NCBI GenBank assembly: GCA_022702705.1
Contig: CM040427.1
Location: 21,920,661 to 21,984,660, forward strand
Origin: Papilionanthe hookeriana x Papilionanthe teres
Lineage: Eukaryota; Streptophyta; Magnoliopsida; Asparagales; Orchidaceae
Direction of reading: 5' to 3'
Length of the DNA stretch: 64,000 nucleotides
Shown: in pieces, positions 35,691 through 50,560 of the stretch
Layout of the letters: each line of letters opens with the position of its first letter
Numbering within the stretch: the stretch's first letter is position 1
Notes under the pieces: generated by a model
Told to the model about the DNA's origin: nothing
What the model saw: the letters and a program-made list of their open reading frames with translations, nothing else
Database searches by the model: none
Position numbers and translations under genes: made by a program

Positions 35691-38600
35691 TGTCGGCATA
35701 TTTATAGGTTATGTGTTTTGAAAAGGGGTCACCTACGAAGTTGTCGGTGAATTTTAGATTTTAAATTTAATTTAAATATAAGTATATATAATTGGGAAAG
35801 TAAAATTTGATTTGAAAATATGAGACCAAACTGATCTCATGTTATTAATAGTTTAAATAAATGAGTTATTTCATCACAAGTGATATATCTATTTTGAAGA
35901 GTAGACATATCACTAAAATGAAGGTCGATTAAATAAACTAGTAATTTTATGACATTCGTTCGGCTCCGGGAACCAATTTTATAAGCGAATAAGTTCCCCG
36001 CTTAATATAAAGGAATAAGCAGGGTTTATATTACTTCAAGGTTCTTAAAGTTCTCTATAAGGGCAAGCCCCTATAGTTAATTACCTCCTAAGTGTCCGAA
36101 GACACTTAAGAAAACTCGATAAAGATCAAGGGTTTCACTATACAGGAATTTCAAAGTTTAAGCATTCAAAGGATTCACTGGGAATTTCAAAAGGACTGGA
36201 TCAAGTTTAGAACATTTTATTTTGGGAATCCACCGAAGAAACGTAGGGGATGTCACGGATTCGAGAAGAACCTCGGTGACTTCCCAACTATCCTATGATT
36301 TGGCTTCAATTGAGAGAATTATTTACTGCTTAAATCCCGCCAATTTTAATTAATTAGACTTATACTTGTACGACATGATCATACAAATAGGCTAGAAGTT
36401 AGGATGGTTTGTCATATCGGGATGACAACCTCGAGCCCTAAGGCGAGTTAGGGCTTAATTTGCATGCATATGGATTACAAAGGCTCGTAAAGATAAATCG
36501 AGGGTTTATGTTGCGCTAAGCAAATTACCTCGAAATCCTATACATAGTTATTTAATTTCTAAGGAATGGTTAAGTCGATGAGGATCACTTGTTTTGTTGT
36601 TGAAGATGGCCGTGTTACCCACCGTGCTCACCTGCTGTCCTTATTGCTGCGTAGGGTTTAGTTTAAAGAAGTGACAATCGTAGGATGAGAGAAGTGTCAT
36701 GGTTTAGAGGTTAAGTTTTGATTCAATGTCTTAAGTTTTATTAAGGGAAATCTTAAAGTTGATTGCTATAGAACCTACAAGAAAGATCCCACGGTTCCAT
36801 CATCCAAGCACCAATATTTTCATCGAATTCACTTAGTCCAAATGAATTTGCCAACCTAAATGAATGAGTTCCACACTTTCATTTTCATTTAGACTGCGAG
36901 AAATCTCATTAAGAACACATACGGGTTACATAACTGAGTGATTCCCGATCATCCAACGAGACATTTTAATTTTAGTTATAATTGCAGGTTTTGTTTTTGT
37001 AAATGATTAAATTTTAAGTTGTTTAAACATAAGCCGTTCGATCATTTTCACAAATTTATAAAATGCTGGAAAGTAAAACATTTAATAAATTGCAGAATGT
37101 AAATTGTGATAAACTTAAATGTGTACCTCAAGAGTCTTCTCATTTACTGACTGCACTTAAAATACATAAGCCGGGATATTTAATATTTAAGGACAAGCAT
37201 CTAGGTAAGGCTGTGAGGAAAGTCTTAGTTGTCTTACCAAATCCTATGATGTCTAGTTTAAAATCCTGGTTATCTACTAAGTCTTATACTTAATAAAATC
37301 CTAATGGTTTTTAAGGATGATTTTCTTCATCAAAGAACAATGAAGTTCAATTGTTCTATTAAAACACCCCATTAGGTTTGGGAAGTCCTCGGGGACTTAA
37401 GCCCCGAACATCTTCCTAAACACTTTTGGGATTATTTTCGAGTCCGCATGATTTCATTATCTAAACTGAATTAATCATCCAAAGTTTGATCAAGTTTGAA
37501 TTTGTTTTAAATTTTCTTGCTTAGTGAACTTTAGATGTTTTAATTATCTTATGAGAGAGGTGACATGTCACTTGATATTTCATTTAAGTTATGAAATGAA
37601 AGTCTTTAAGGCTAGGTTGTTTCATTAAAAGAACCAACCGTTTAGATTAATAGTTTCCTTAAGGTGATTTAATTTAATTTTTTAAGTCTTTAATTACAGT
37701 AATGTTCTTAAAGGGTTTTAAATTGAATGTTGCATTTTAAGATGTTTCAATATTTTAAGTAATTGATCATTTAACTTAACTCGATTATTTAATCGATTGA
37801 TTATTTAATTTAATTCGATTATCTAATTAAATCGATTGCTTAACTTAAGATATTTTTAATCCATTTTTTTAATTGAAAAGGTTATTTAAATGTTTTAAAT
37901 TATTATTCTTTTATTTAATTAGAGAAATTATTTTAATTTTTTAAATTATTATATGTTTTTCATTAAAGAAATTATTTAAATATCTTAAATTATTTTTAAT
38001 CGATTAAAGAAATTATTTATTTTTTAAATTAATTTTGATATTTCAAATTATTAATATTATTTTTTTTATTCTTTTATTTTTAAAACTATTTCAATTAATT
38101 TTAAGTTAAATTTCTATATTTAAGATTATTACTTATTATTACTTTATCATTGTTTCTCTTTAATCACTTTTAGATTAATTGGTTATTTCATTTTAGGTTT
38201 CGTTAAGAGTAAAAATGTATTCTTAATTAAACTATCAAGTTAGAAGTTTAGATTAAGGAAATGGACATCTTCCTATATCATACCCATATCCCTACCATTA
38301 ATACATGATTAATTTTCCAAATCTTAAAGATTATAAGTAATTAGTACTTTCCTTTCGATATCGATGGTGATTACCAAGTTCCTAACACTTCATTCCATGT
38401 TTCATTGATTCAAGTAAACAATTAAGATCAATTGTTTCCTCTTGAAAATTGGATAACATAATAAATATTAACTATCTATCCTTAAGAAAATTATGGGAGG
38501 TTCTTACGTACTGTGAGATCACTGGACCAATTTTTATGATTTTTTGAATTTTAATTTAATTATAATAATTATTTTGTATTCTCAGAGTGTAAAATAAATA

Positions 38601-41600
38601 TAAAATATTTCAAAAGTAGAAAATTAAGTTTTATATTTTTAAAAATCTCTCTAAGGTCGTGGAACCTGCAGAAGTAAATTTTACATTTTTATTCTTATTT
38701 GATTTTATAATTATTTTGGTGAATGGTTAAGAAAATTGATTTTTTAATGTTAAAAATTATCGTAGGCCTTTTAAAAATTAATATCTTAACTTAGAGACTT
38801 AGGAAAAATATTTTGATGGTTCTCAATAGGAGGACCAAATGGGAAATTTTAGTGGATTTTTATATTTTTTTGATTTTTTATAATTTTTATTATTGAATAC
38901 TTAAAAATAATTAAAAATCAAACTTTTATTATTTTTCTTAGACTCTAATCATAGAGAACTCCCAAAAATTAATTTGGTGAATTTTTTAAATATATTTTAG
39001 GTTTTATGAATTTTTTAATGTGCAAAATAGCTATGTTACTTAGGAAACGATTTAGTGAGTTAAATCAATTCCAATTGAATTTAAAATTTTTATGGGGGTT
39101 CCTTTTGTCCTAAAGAATAAGAGAATTGGTTTCAAGTTATTTTAATTTTTTTTTTGCCCCACTAATTCAAAGTCGATTTAGGTGAAGTAGCCTAATTAGG
39201 TTTATATTTAATGTTTTAGTGCACTAAATAATTTTTCTGAAGTTCCTCCGCCATAGGGAACCTACCCTAATTTTCCTAGAATTTTCTAATCACTATACTA
39301 ATTATTACATTTAAATTAATAAATAGGCACATGAACTCGGAAATATGGTTCTCCGCTTAGAGATCTTCTCCGACCTCAAAGATTCAGTGGAATGTTCCCC
39401 AAAGACGCAGGGAACAAAAGTCCCATAGTCCCAAGCCATGGTGAATTATGTGTGTGAGTGGAGAATTGAAAGATTGAAAACACAAGGAAAATCATTAAAA
39501 ATTAAAATATGCATCGAATTAACAAAATGTTATTTCTAGATTACTCTCCTCTAATCCCCGAGCAAGAGAGTATTTTTTAATTTTTGGATTTTTTACACAA
39601 AGTTATGCATTTTTAAGTTCATGGTAATTAAATAAATAAAAAAATCTTTGATTTTTCTAGTTATCCGACGCGGCGCCCCGTCAACCTACGGTGCATCGAC
39701 CTATACGGCGTCCCACAATTTGGTGTCGCCATCCAATTCCTGCCACGTGTCTTTGTTATCCATGGATCATTTGCTCATCCGACGCGATCTCGGCCCTCCG
39801 TTCGATACATGGATGGTCCAACCCGCGCAGGGTCATCGTCCCATCCGGTGTGAACTCGCAACTACGTACCTTCTAGGGTTAATGTCTCCTCGATTCTCAA
39901 CGTATTTTAAAAAAATTTGTTCCTACACCTAGATCTAACCTCAACAAGCATATCTATACGGCCGATCAAGGATGAAATCAAAATTTTCTTCACAAAGTCT
40001 CCAACCGAGCTCAACTTTCGAGTGTTTTGAACCATTACCTTAGTCCAAGAGGTGTGACCTCACCGAATGCATGTGAAAGCTTTATCTGGTCCCGACAAAC
40101 TCGGGATGCACCAATTCGATCGACTTTGAGCTTGGTTCAAGTCCTCCATGTGGTGGACTGCTCGAGGTGAAAGTCCGGCCTAGTAGGCTCCTGAGCAAAG
40201 GGGGATTTATTGGGGATCTTCTCTTAAGCTCTGGTGAAGCTTAAGGGAACTTCAATTTGGGGATTGGTGGTGTAATTAGGAATGTCTTGTTTTGTGCCCG
40301 AGATCAGGGCCGTGAAACCGAGCTCAACCAGGGGAATTAGGCAGGAATATGCGGTGGCCGAGCTCGATCCGTGGGGACAATTCTGGTCACTTTGGATGCG
40401 AGGTTTGGCGAGACTTGATTTCACTAAACTTTTGGCCAGCTGGGAGGATTTTAACAAAGAGGGGTCATGGCCGAGCTCGGTGGGAGGTTAGAGCTAGGAA
40501 TCAACTCGCCTAAGTCAAGGGGAAGAAGAGCCATAGTGACCACGGGGTCGGGACAACTCAGCAAGGCAAAATTTAAATTTTTTGGCTCACATGGAGCTCT
40601 TGGCCATGGGGTTTTCCCCGTGAGCTGCGGCCACTGCGCTCATGGGACACCATCCGACTCAAACTCGGGATCAGGCTCGGAGTTGGTGAGTTCAATTCGA
40701 GGCTTCGATGTGTAAAGGGGTCGATTCAAATGGAAGGGGAAGGGCATTTTGGGCTTAATTTGGTTAAGTCATGGATTTTGGCTCGTTGCATCCTTCCATG
40801 GGCCGCATCTGGGTGGCCGATAAATCAGTCGGGTTAGCTCAACATGGTCAGAAGTCCCTATCAAAATCATGCTTTTGGATTAATTTTAGGTTATGGTGAA
40901 GCATGGGTAAGGTTAATGACTTTTTAAGGGGTGTTTAAGCTCTCCTCCTTTTTCCATTTATGGAGGATGATAAGTCTAAATTTCTCATGGCTTCACAAGC
41001 ATGCAACATGCTCCATGGCTTCGGCTTCATGGCTTCGAGAAACGTTCGCTCATCTGCATGAGAAAGGATTTTCATGGATTTTTTATATCTTAATGACAAT
41101 TTGCATGAAGCTTGATTTGGATGGTTTAATTATAACTTTGAAACTTAAGGATGATTTTAATTGAATGCATGATGAAGAGGAAGATCATACGGGCCTTGAT
41201 CAAAACTTGGCTTTAAATTTCCAAGGAATGGACTTTTAAAAAAATGTATGAGGTGATTGCCTTTATCATGCATGTGATGATTTGAATTTTAAAATTGAGT
41301 ATGGGATGATTGAATTGGTTCAAAATTGATTTAAATTGGAGTAGGACATGTTGAAATTTGATTTAGAAATGAAATTTCCGGAAATTATCGACTACAAGGT
41401 TCAATTTGGAGGAATTTCAAATTAGCCAAAATTGGGCTTTTGGGTTAAAGTTGGGTTAGTGTTGGAATTAATGTAAGATTAATGTTTCTAAATGTTTATG
41501 GGGGTGGAAAAAAGAGTTTTAAACTTTGTTTGGGTTTTTGATTTTGGAATTTGGGCTTGCTCGAGTTTATGGTTAGTTTAGGCCAAATTGGAGAATTTTG

Positions 41601-42799
41601 GGTTTTAGTTGGATCTAGATTGATTTTTAGTGCAAATTGTGGGAAAATTAATATTACATGTTGTTTTTCGGCTTTTGTGAAGATTTTGGAATTTACTTTG
41701 GAGAAAATCGAGGGGTTTCGGGTTTGTTCGTGTAGGCTCAATCAAGAAGGTTAATTGGGGAAACTTGATTTTCGGGGTTCGATAATTTTAGAAAAAGCTC
41801 GGGATCAAATTGGGGTCAAATTAACAAAAATTTTGGTTTGTGGGAGTGTTATGAAGGTTTGGAATTTTATTTGGGGAAAATTGGAATCAATTTCACACAC
41901 GTTCAATCAAGTTAAGTTCGATTTCGAGGGTAAATTTGGAATCTTTGATCAAATCAAGTTAAATCGACAAAATTAGTGGTATGTGATAAGCTTAAGAAAA
42001 TGATGGAGAATATTTTGAAATTTTTGAGATTTTTAGGATTTTTTAGGATTTTCAAATTTTTCGACTATGAAGGGCATTTTGTTAATTTTGGGTATTTGGG
42101 AATTTTGAAAATTTTGTCATATTTGGGTAATTTTGGTCAAATCGATTGGTAGTGGGAATAACTTGGAATGATTTAAGGGATTTTGGGAAATTTGGGTAAT
42201 TTTGGGAATTTGGGTCATTTTCAAGTGTAATTGCAATTTAAGCAGTTTATGCCCCGAGGTCAAAAATTGAAATTTTGGAAAAAATGAAGATTGATTAGAT
42301 GTGAGTAAAATGAAACAATTTTGGCTGAGCCATGAAAGCCCATCTTAAGCTCACAAGAGCTATGAGAGGACTCATTTTAAAGACTCCATACGTTGCTCCA
42401 ACCCTCTCGCCTAGGAGCTTCGGGGTCGAGGTCCATCCATATGATTCTCCTAAAAGAGTCGGGAGGCTAGGTTAAGTGTGTAAATGATTTATGGGTTCAG
42501 GTATGTGTAACAATGTAGGTGTGTGCAAGCTGGACCTCACCAAGACCAGGCCACCTAGGTTGTCCAAGGCTTGACCATCCTATAGACTCATCTCATTTTC
42601 TACACATCGTCTTTAACCTTCCAAGTAATTTGGAGGTTGATGACCATCCATGTAGAATTCTAAAGAGAGTTTAGATTTGGTTTAATTTCTAAATGGCGTG
42701 TTCCATTTCTAGTATTCTAGATAGTCAAGGTGTGGTGCTCCTACGGCTAGATCCTAAGTACTAAGAGGAAGATCAGACCTCACCAAAATGAGGTCAACA
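35691..42799 (-). mobile_element. Giant solo LTR, complete (7109 bp)
   Basis: The element runs from TGTCGGCATATTTATAGG to AATGAGGTCAACA and is flanked by AACCG at 35686-35690 and 42800-42804. It has the same order of blocks as the copies at 5067 and 18888: AT-rich part, GC-rich patch (about 39665-39870), a splice donor AAG/GTAATGG at 40037-40038 on the minus strand, and the G/T-rich tract (about 41360-42240). The TATA-like box is not preserved. It contains no protein domain. It is more diverged from the other three full copies than they are from one another by eye. Confidence 0.87.
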
Positions 42800-42804
42800 A
42801 ACCG
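42800..42804. repeat. Target-site duplication AACCG, right copy
   Basis: This is an exact 5-bp match to 35686-35690. Confidence 0.92.
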
Positions 42805-45493
<2,689 letters not shown>

Positions 45494-45722
45494 CATAGGA
45501 ATGGAAGTAAGTTTGATGCCAAGTCTCCTTTGGCAGGCAGACAGTATGGGGAACCGCCATTCTTACATCTCCAAACTTATTAAACACAAGAAGTTTCCTA
45601 ACATTTTTACTGTTTCCCCTAGCAGCATTCCCCCTTAGGTTAAGATAATTCATATCAAGTGAAACACTCCCCACCATCCTTATATAAAGGTTAACACCAC
45701 AGTGGCCTCTTCACCGCTACCT

Positions 45723-46152
45723 GTGGCCGGGATCGTGGAGGACTCTGCTGCAGATGCCAATGGCAAATGTCTTTGCTTTTTCCTGTGCCCCCGCCGTTGC
45801 AAGTGATCCTTTTGAAACTGAGCTCACAGCTGTCTATTGGGCTATTCAATTAGTTGTTTTCAACAACTGGTATTACCTGGTGGTGGAGGGGGACTGTCGC
45901 TTTTCTCAATCATTTCCGAGGAGGGACCTCATCCCCCTTAGCATCATCCCGTGGATTAAAAGAATACACTCTTTAACTTTAAAAAGCCGCTATCCGGTTC
46001 TCCTTTATCTATAAAGAAGGTAACCGACCTGCCCACCGGATTGCTAAAAGAGGGCTCTGCTCAAATGGATATTGTGGTCACTACTTCTTTCCTCCCGCCC
46101 ATCCTTCGATCAAGCCGATGCATATACCGCTCCCACTCGTAATTGCCAAGGC
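45723..46152 (+). pseudogene. RNase H-like domain fragment (plant RVT_3 type)
   Basis: Three frames together spell an RNase H-like domain of the kind found at the C-terminus of plant L1 LINE polyproteins and in small stand-alone plant genes. VAGIVEDSAADANGK (45723-45767) corresponds to the first strand with its catalytic acidic residue. FETELTAVYWAIQLVV carries the second acidic residue, and YYLVVEGDCR the EGD motif. KEGNRPAHRIAKRGL (46018-46062) matches the closing helix. The frame changes near 45768 and again near 46014, so the gene is broken. The reverse transcriptase expected upstream in a LINE is not visible, because the sequence before it is the TA tract and unrelated DNA. Confidence 0.65.
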
Positions 46153-46292
46153 CAGTGGGTTCGCTCTCGGGTTTTGTTCTTTCTTTCATACTAGTCTTTT
46201 CTTTTGCCTTTTGTGTTTGGTGGGAATCCTAGGTGCATGAGTTGGGATTCCTTTGCTACAAGTGTATGTTTTTAACAGTGAATGAAGAGCCT

Positions 46293-46298
<6 letters not shown>

Positions 46299-46340
<42 letters not shown>
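46299..46340. repeat. (AT)n microsatellite
   Basis: About 20 AT units with one GT interruption, between the RNase H fragment and a LINE-like tail. Confidence 0.9.
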
Positions 46341-46570
46341 TCTTTTTTTTATGAAGGGCAATCTTATTAAAACTAAAAAAAGCTTGATACATCTCAAATG
46401 TGAGGAATAGAGAGAAGATCCCCATAAAGTAGAAGATTAAAAGCATAGAAAAATGATAAGCTGCCATTGGAGAGAACATGGGACAAAGACAAAAGACAAC
46501 TGAGGGATGAAGCATTAATAGCAAGCCAGCTTAGCAAAATTGATTGCATTCTCTCAGCATATGACTCCAC
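46341..46570 (-). mobile_element. LINE-like 3' end
   Basis: On the minus strand the sequence ends in TTTTTTTAGTTTTAATAAG, then ATTGCCCTTCATAAAAAAAA. This is the usual look of plant L1-type LINE tails (AATAAGATT, TTGCCC and a short A-run). No ORF2 is visible next to it. The call rests on this tail alone. Confidence 0.4.
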
Positions 46571-48064
46571 CTAATGGTTTGAGATGAAGTAAGTTGCAGA
46601 ATTTTGTGAATCCATATCACAATATATATATATTAAGTTAAAGGAAGACTCATAATTTACCTTTTATAATAAATTAAATCAATAATCTTTGATAGTCTTC
46701 TATGCAAATAAAATTTATTTCGTTTCTAAAATCGTGTAGCCCCGTCACATGTATCACGGAAATCATTACGGTAGATAAATTTTTCTATATCTTTTCATAA
46801 AGCAACCTTACCAAGTGAACCTAAGAGATGCGATTGGGAGTTAATTTATAATCACACTCAATTTGAATTATTATTTTAAATTTTTGTTATACTAATAGTT
46901 TTTGCATAATATTTAATTTTTAGACTTTCCACCGGTGTCAAAGCATCGCCAGAAGATCTTACATATTTTCGTGATTTGTAGCTAATGCATCAAAACTTAA
47001 GGTAAATTAAGTCAACAACAGACAATGCAAATATATGTTTTAAGTAATATCGCATGTTAATTCCATGACCTAGTGTTAAGAATTATTTTGGGGGAAGTGA
47101 ATAACTCATTTACCATACTTTAGACCAAGTTTATACGTGATCACACTAAGGGGTTGTTTCGAAAAATCCTTTAAAAATAAAAGCAAAAGATAAAAAATTC
47201 CGAAAAGACAGAAAATAACATTAGAAAATCTTACGATTCTTTAAGGTATGTAGGGCCTGTGCTCTTGTTGATTTGTGTGATATGGTGGTTTGTGATTTTT
47301 CCCAAATATTCTCCAATATGATAGTTTTCTTCTACGATAGAAAGTCATTCTCATACATATGTTCTGTTTGATGAACGGTAATCAATGTAGTATTATGATT
47401 CTAGTATCCCACAGATTTGTTATGATCTTGTTTCTAGTTTGCAAACTTGAATAAAATATGTGTCTACTATTACTCGACTTTGTGGTTAACTATTTTATTC
47501 ATTTGCGCAAAGGATAAGAGTCACAAATCATTAAATATGTTAACATTCTAATTTGTCAAGATAAATTAAACTCTATGTTTAATACAACAATAAAAATCTC
47601 TGATTTCAAGAAACGATATAGGAAAAGAAATCATATAAGAAAATCTCAAAACGCATCTCATAATCATATAGGCATGAAAGAAAGTTTTGCTATGCAAGAT
47701 AGAAAGAATCCTGAAAAAAAAAACAGCCCATCGAAACAATTGTTGCAAGAAAAATTGAAAATAAAAAACACTAACAAAATGATTTGTTCTTCTTCAACAA
47801 CAGTTAACTCTTCTCTCATATTAACCTCTCAAAATAGATAAGAACAGTATAAAGAAAAAGTTGAAAATCTTTAGGATTCAACCCCAAGTGAGGAAAACTA
47901 TGGAAAACTCTAAATTAAGATTGTTGCAACCTCTGTAGCACTCAACATAAATGGCACTTTAATTTTTTGTGCTCAAAAAATTCAGATATTGTTTATAATT
48001 ACATAAGTAAAATATTATATTATTAGCTCATTTAAAAGTGAAGATTTGTCTAATAGTTGAACAT
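46571..48064. other. AT-rich stretch without a recognised gene
   Basis: Short open frames only (for example 47575-47841, plus strand, lysine-rich and low in complexity). None has a recognisable domain. Confidence 0.4.
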
Positions 48065-48278
48065 TGAAAGCAATCCATATAGATTGAAAGCATTGAGTCA
48101 TTAGCATATCATTATTTCATTATATTTCATTTGTATCTGAATGTCTCTTTTTCAATTTTATATCACGTGGACTCAATAGTCGTTTACTTGCCATATGTTT
48201 GTAATTTCTCAAAGCCCAACCATGAAAGCATTGTGTCATTATCATATCATAATTTCATTATTTTTTTATATGAAATTC
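48065..48278. repeat. Tandem duplication of about 140 bp, interrupted by the copia element
   Basis: GAAAGCATTGAGTCATTAGC (about 48086) recurs as GAAAGCATTGTGTCATTATC (about 48226). The second unit is cut by the copia LTR at 48279. Its remainder continues after the element at about 52644, where GTCTCTTTCAATTTTCCATC matches 48140-48160 of the first unit. Confidence 0.65.
48274..48278. repeat. Imperfect target-site duplication AATTC (partner AAGTC at 52640-52644)
   Basis: The five bases on each side of the copia element differ at one position, as expected for an old insertion. Confidence 0.5.
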
Positions 48279-48592
48279 TGTTAGGTATGGTCCATATGCC
48301 TGAAATTTGAGTCTCTTGAATAAAGAGGTGTGTCTCCTGGTGAAAAGGAGTATCTCTCGAATTTAGTGGGTTTGGGTGAGCGAGGGTGTTTTAGTAATTT
48401 ATCCGTAGGTTTTATCTATAAATATATGTGTGTCAAATTTATATAGGTATTGAACCAAACTTGTAACTCCTCTGAAAAAGTGAATTTGTCGCGCTCTCGC
48501 TCCCCGAGGATGTAGGCATCTTTGTCGAACCTCGTTAAATCTATGTGTTCTTCTTCTAGATTTGTGTTTTGTTCACTCTACGTTGTACAACA
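48279..48592 (+). mobile_element. copia-type 5' LTR (314 bp)
   Basis: The LTR runs TGTTAGGTATGG...GTTGTACAACA. It is matched along its length by 52340-52639, including CTATAAATATATGTGTG (TATA region) and GAGGATGTAGGCATCTTTG. Confidence 0.87.
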
Positions 48593-48594
48593 AT

Positions 48595-48613
48595 TAGTAT
48601 CGCAGCCTGGTTC
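48595..48613 (+). other. Primer binding site, initiator tRNA-Met type
   Basis: TAGTATCGCAGCCTGGTTC follows the LTR by two bases and closely resembles TGGTATCAGAGCC, the initiator-tRNA-Met-complementary site of plant copia elements. Confidence 0.82.
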
Positions 48614-48811
48614 TAGGGCGGAGGAGATCAACGCAGGGAAGAAGAAGATTTTGAGATTTAACTGCGGCAGAGGAGGAAGTTCGTTCCGGATCAGGACAGA
48701 GTGTGTTCGGTGTCGGCGGTGTGTCGTGCGTGTGAAGACTTTGCCTGCGAGCGGGGAGTGCCGATCGTGTGGAGGTTGACCCACGCTAAATATATGCGTA
48801 CTAAAATTCAA
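48614..48811 (+). other. copia leader remnant
   Basis: An 85-codon open frame starts at 48522, inside the LTR, and runs to 48779. It is arginine- and cysteine-rich without a recognisable domain, and is probably leader sequence rather than a gene. The copia internal region is cut at about 48811 by Ty3-type sequence. Confidence 0.4.
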
Positions 48812-48829
48812 TCCCCGGCAACGGTGCCA
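48812..48829 (-). other. Primer binding site of a Ty3-type element
   Basis: The minus strand reads TGGCACCGTTGCCGGGGA, a tRNA-Asp-type site, six bases inside the LTR end (CA at 48836-48837). No gag or pol follows on the left. Only the LTR and this site were left in the copia element. Confidence 0.82.
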
Positions 48830-48835
48830 AAAACT

Positions 48836-50560
48836 TGACCCGCAATCCGCTGATGACAAATATAATAATTAATGTTTTCAAATATATGTAATAGATAATA
48901 ATAGCTATTAAAGGTATACAAATATAATTTTATCGAAAATATTTAACACACTAAAGGGGTACTACGCAAGTATACTTATCGTATCAAGTAATATAGGGCT
49001 TTGAAACAAAGACCCCAGTATCGATCCCACGAGGAGTGAGTTATGGATTTTTAAATATTTTAATTTTATTTTTAAGTATTTCTTTTATAGTTATAAATTT
49101 GTTATTTTTAATTTACTAGATGCAATAATAAAGTAGAAATGAAATGATTGATGTAAATAGCAATTAAAAAAAAATAACTTTCTTCCTTTCAATTAATCCA
49201 AGATTTTCTAAGATAATGATAAAATTCGTGGAGAATATAAATTTATGGTATTGTGCCAAATAGTGATTCATATTCTCTCTTTACCCTTTGATCCAGTGTA
49301 AAGAACATCAAGGCTCTATATATCGTGTTCGGATGTATTGTTGGGTTAGAATGGGTTAATCTAGCTCACACTACTAGATGTCCAATGGTGGCTATGGTCG
49401 CCTCCTACTAGTGACCTTTCCTTCTCTATAAACCAAATCACAAGAATTTAGTCTCACTTCTTAAAAACTTATCAATTCTACGCCCATTATATAATATCTC
49501 ATTATTTATTTTAACTTCACCTTGATAACCCGCACAAGGCCTTCGACTACCCAATGATTCATGTGATATCTACTAGTTAAGAATTCATCTCCTTCTAGGT
49601 ATCAAAACCTCATCGCATTTTTAACAATTTAAATGGCCAATTTAAATAGTAAATTAAGATCCTAAGATAAATATCATCACAATGTTTTAAAATATAATTA
49701 GTTCTCCAAATGAATTTATTATCTTATTTATCTTTTCATAATTGAAAGGAGAAAAGAACTAACTACTCAGAACATTATCAATTTAAACAAAAAAAAACAT
49801 GATAATGAAACTCCTCAATAAAATTACAAATACTTATCTCAGTTTAAGCTCACTAACCGAATTTTCCGACTCCAAAGCAAATAAACTTCAAAAGCACCAA
49901 CTCTTTTAAACCGTCAATACAAACCCTAAATAAAATAACTAACTAATTTATGAAGGATAGTAAAATGTACTCTAAAGTATCTCTCTATTCTCTCAGATGG
50001 GGCTCTAGATAATGGGCTATTTTTTTTCTCAAGGAGTACCTCCTAGTTATAAGCCCCAAGGGTTGCCTCAAGGCACCTCTTCAAAACGTGTCCACATTCA
50101 ACGAATCTTCTAAGTGTGTGTCTACCGCCTAGGCGCCGGACTCGCGCTCCGCCGCACTCGCAACTTTAGATCGCACTTCTTCACGATTAAAACCATTTCC
50201 AAGCATCCAACACATCAGGACACATGTCCTATAAACCAGAACAACCGTCACCTTCTAGAAGGTCCAATAACCGCTAACACCATCAAAATAACCGTCCAAA
50301 AGTCGTAAAAATTGACAGATCCTTATCAACCTGGCGCGTAGGCGGCTGATTTCCGCGCCTAGGAGCCGGATTCGGCGCTCAGGCGCCGCACCAATAATTC
50401 TCACAATTTCGTACCTCGGCTCCATTATTGCTCCTTTTTGCTCCTTCACTTTTTTCTTCTGAACATTTTTCCATCACCTATATCCAAAAAACACAAAAAT
50501 ACATTTCATTAAAGCATAATATCCTTAAAATTTCGATAAAAATCAAGAAAAAAAAATGGG
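48836..50560 (-). mobile_element. Ty3-type (Athila-like) LTR inserted in the copia element
   Basis: The left end is fixed by the primer binding site. The block ACTACGCAAGTATACTTATC...GTATCGATCCCACGAGGA (48961-49036) matches the one at 28138-28205 in the Athila LTR, so the two belong to related lineages. The part at 50130-50400 is rich in CGCCTAGGCGCC-like words. The right end is not certain and is placed where the sequence character changes, near 50560. Confidence 0.6.
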
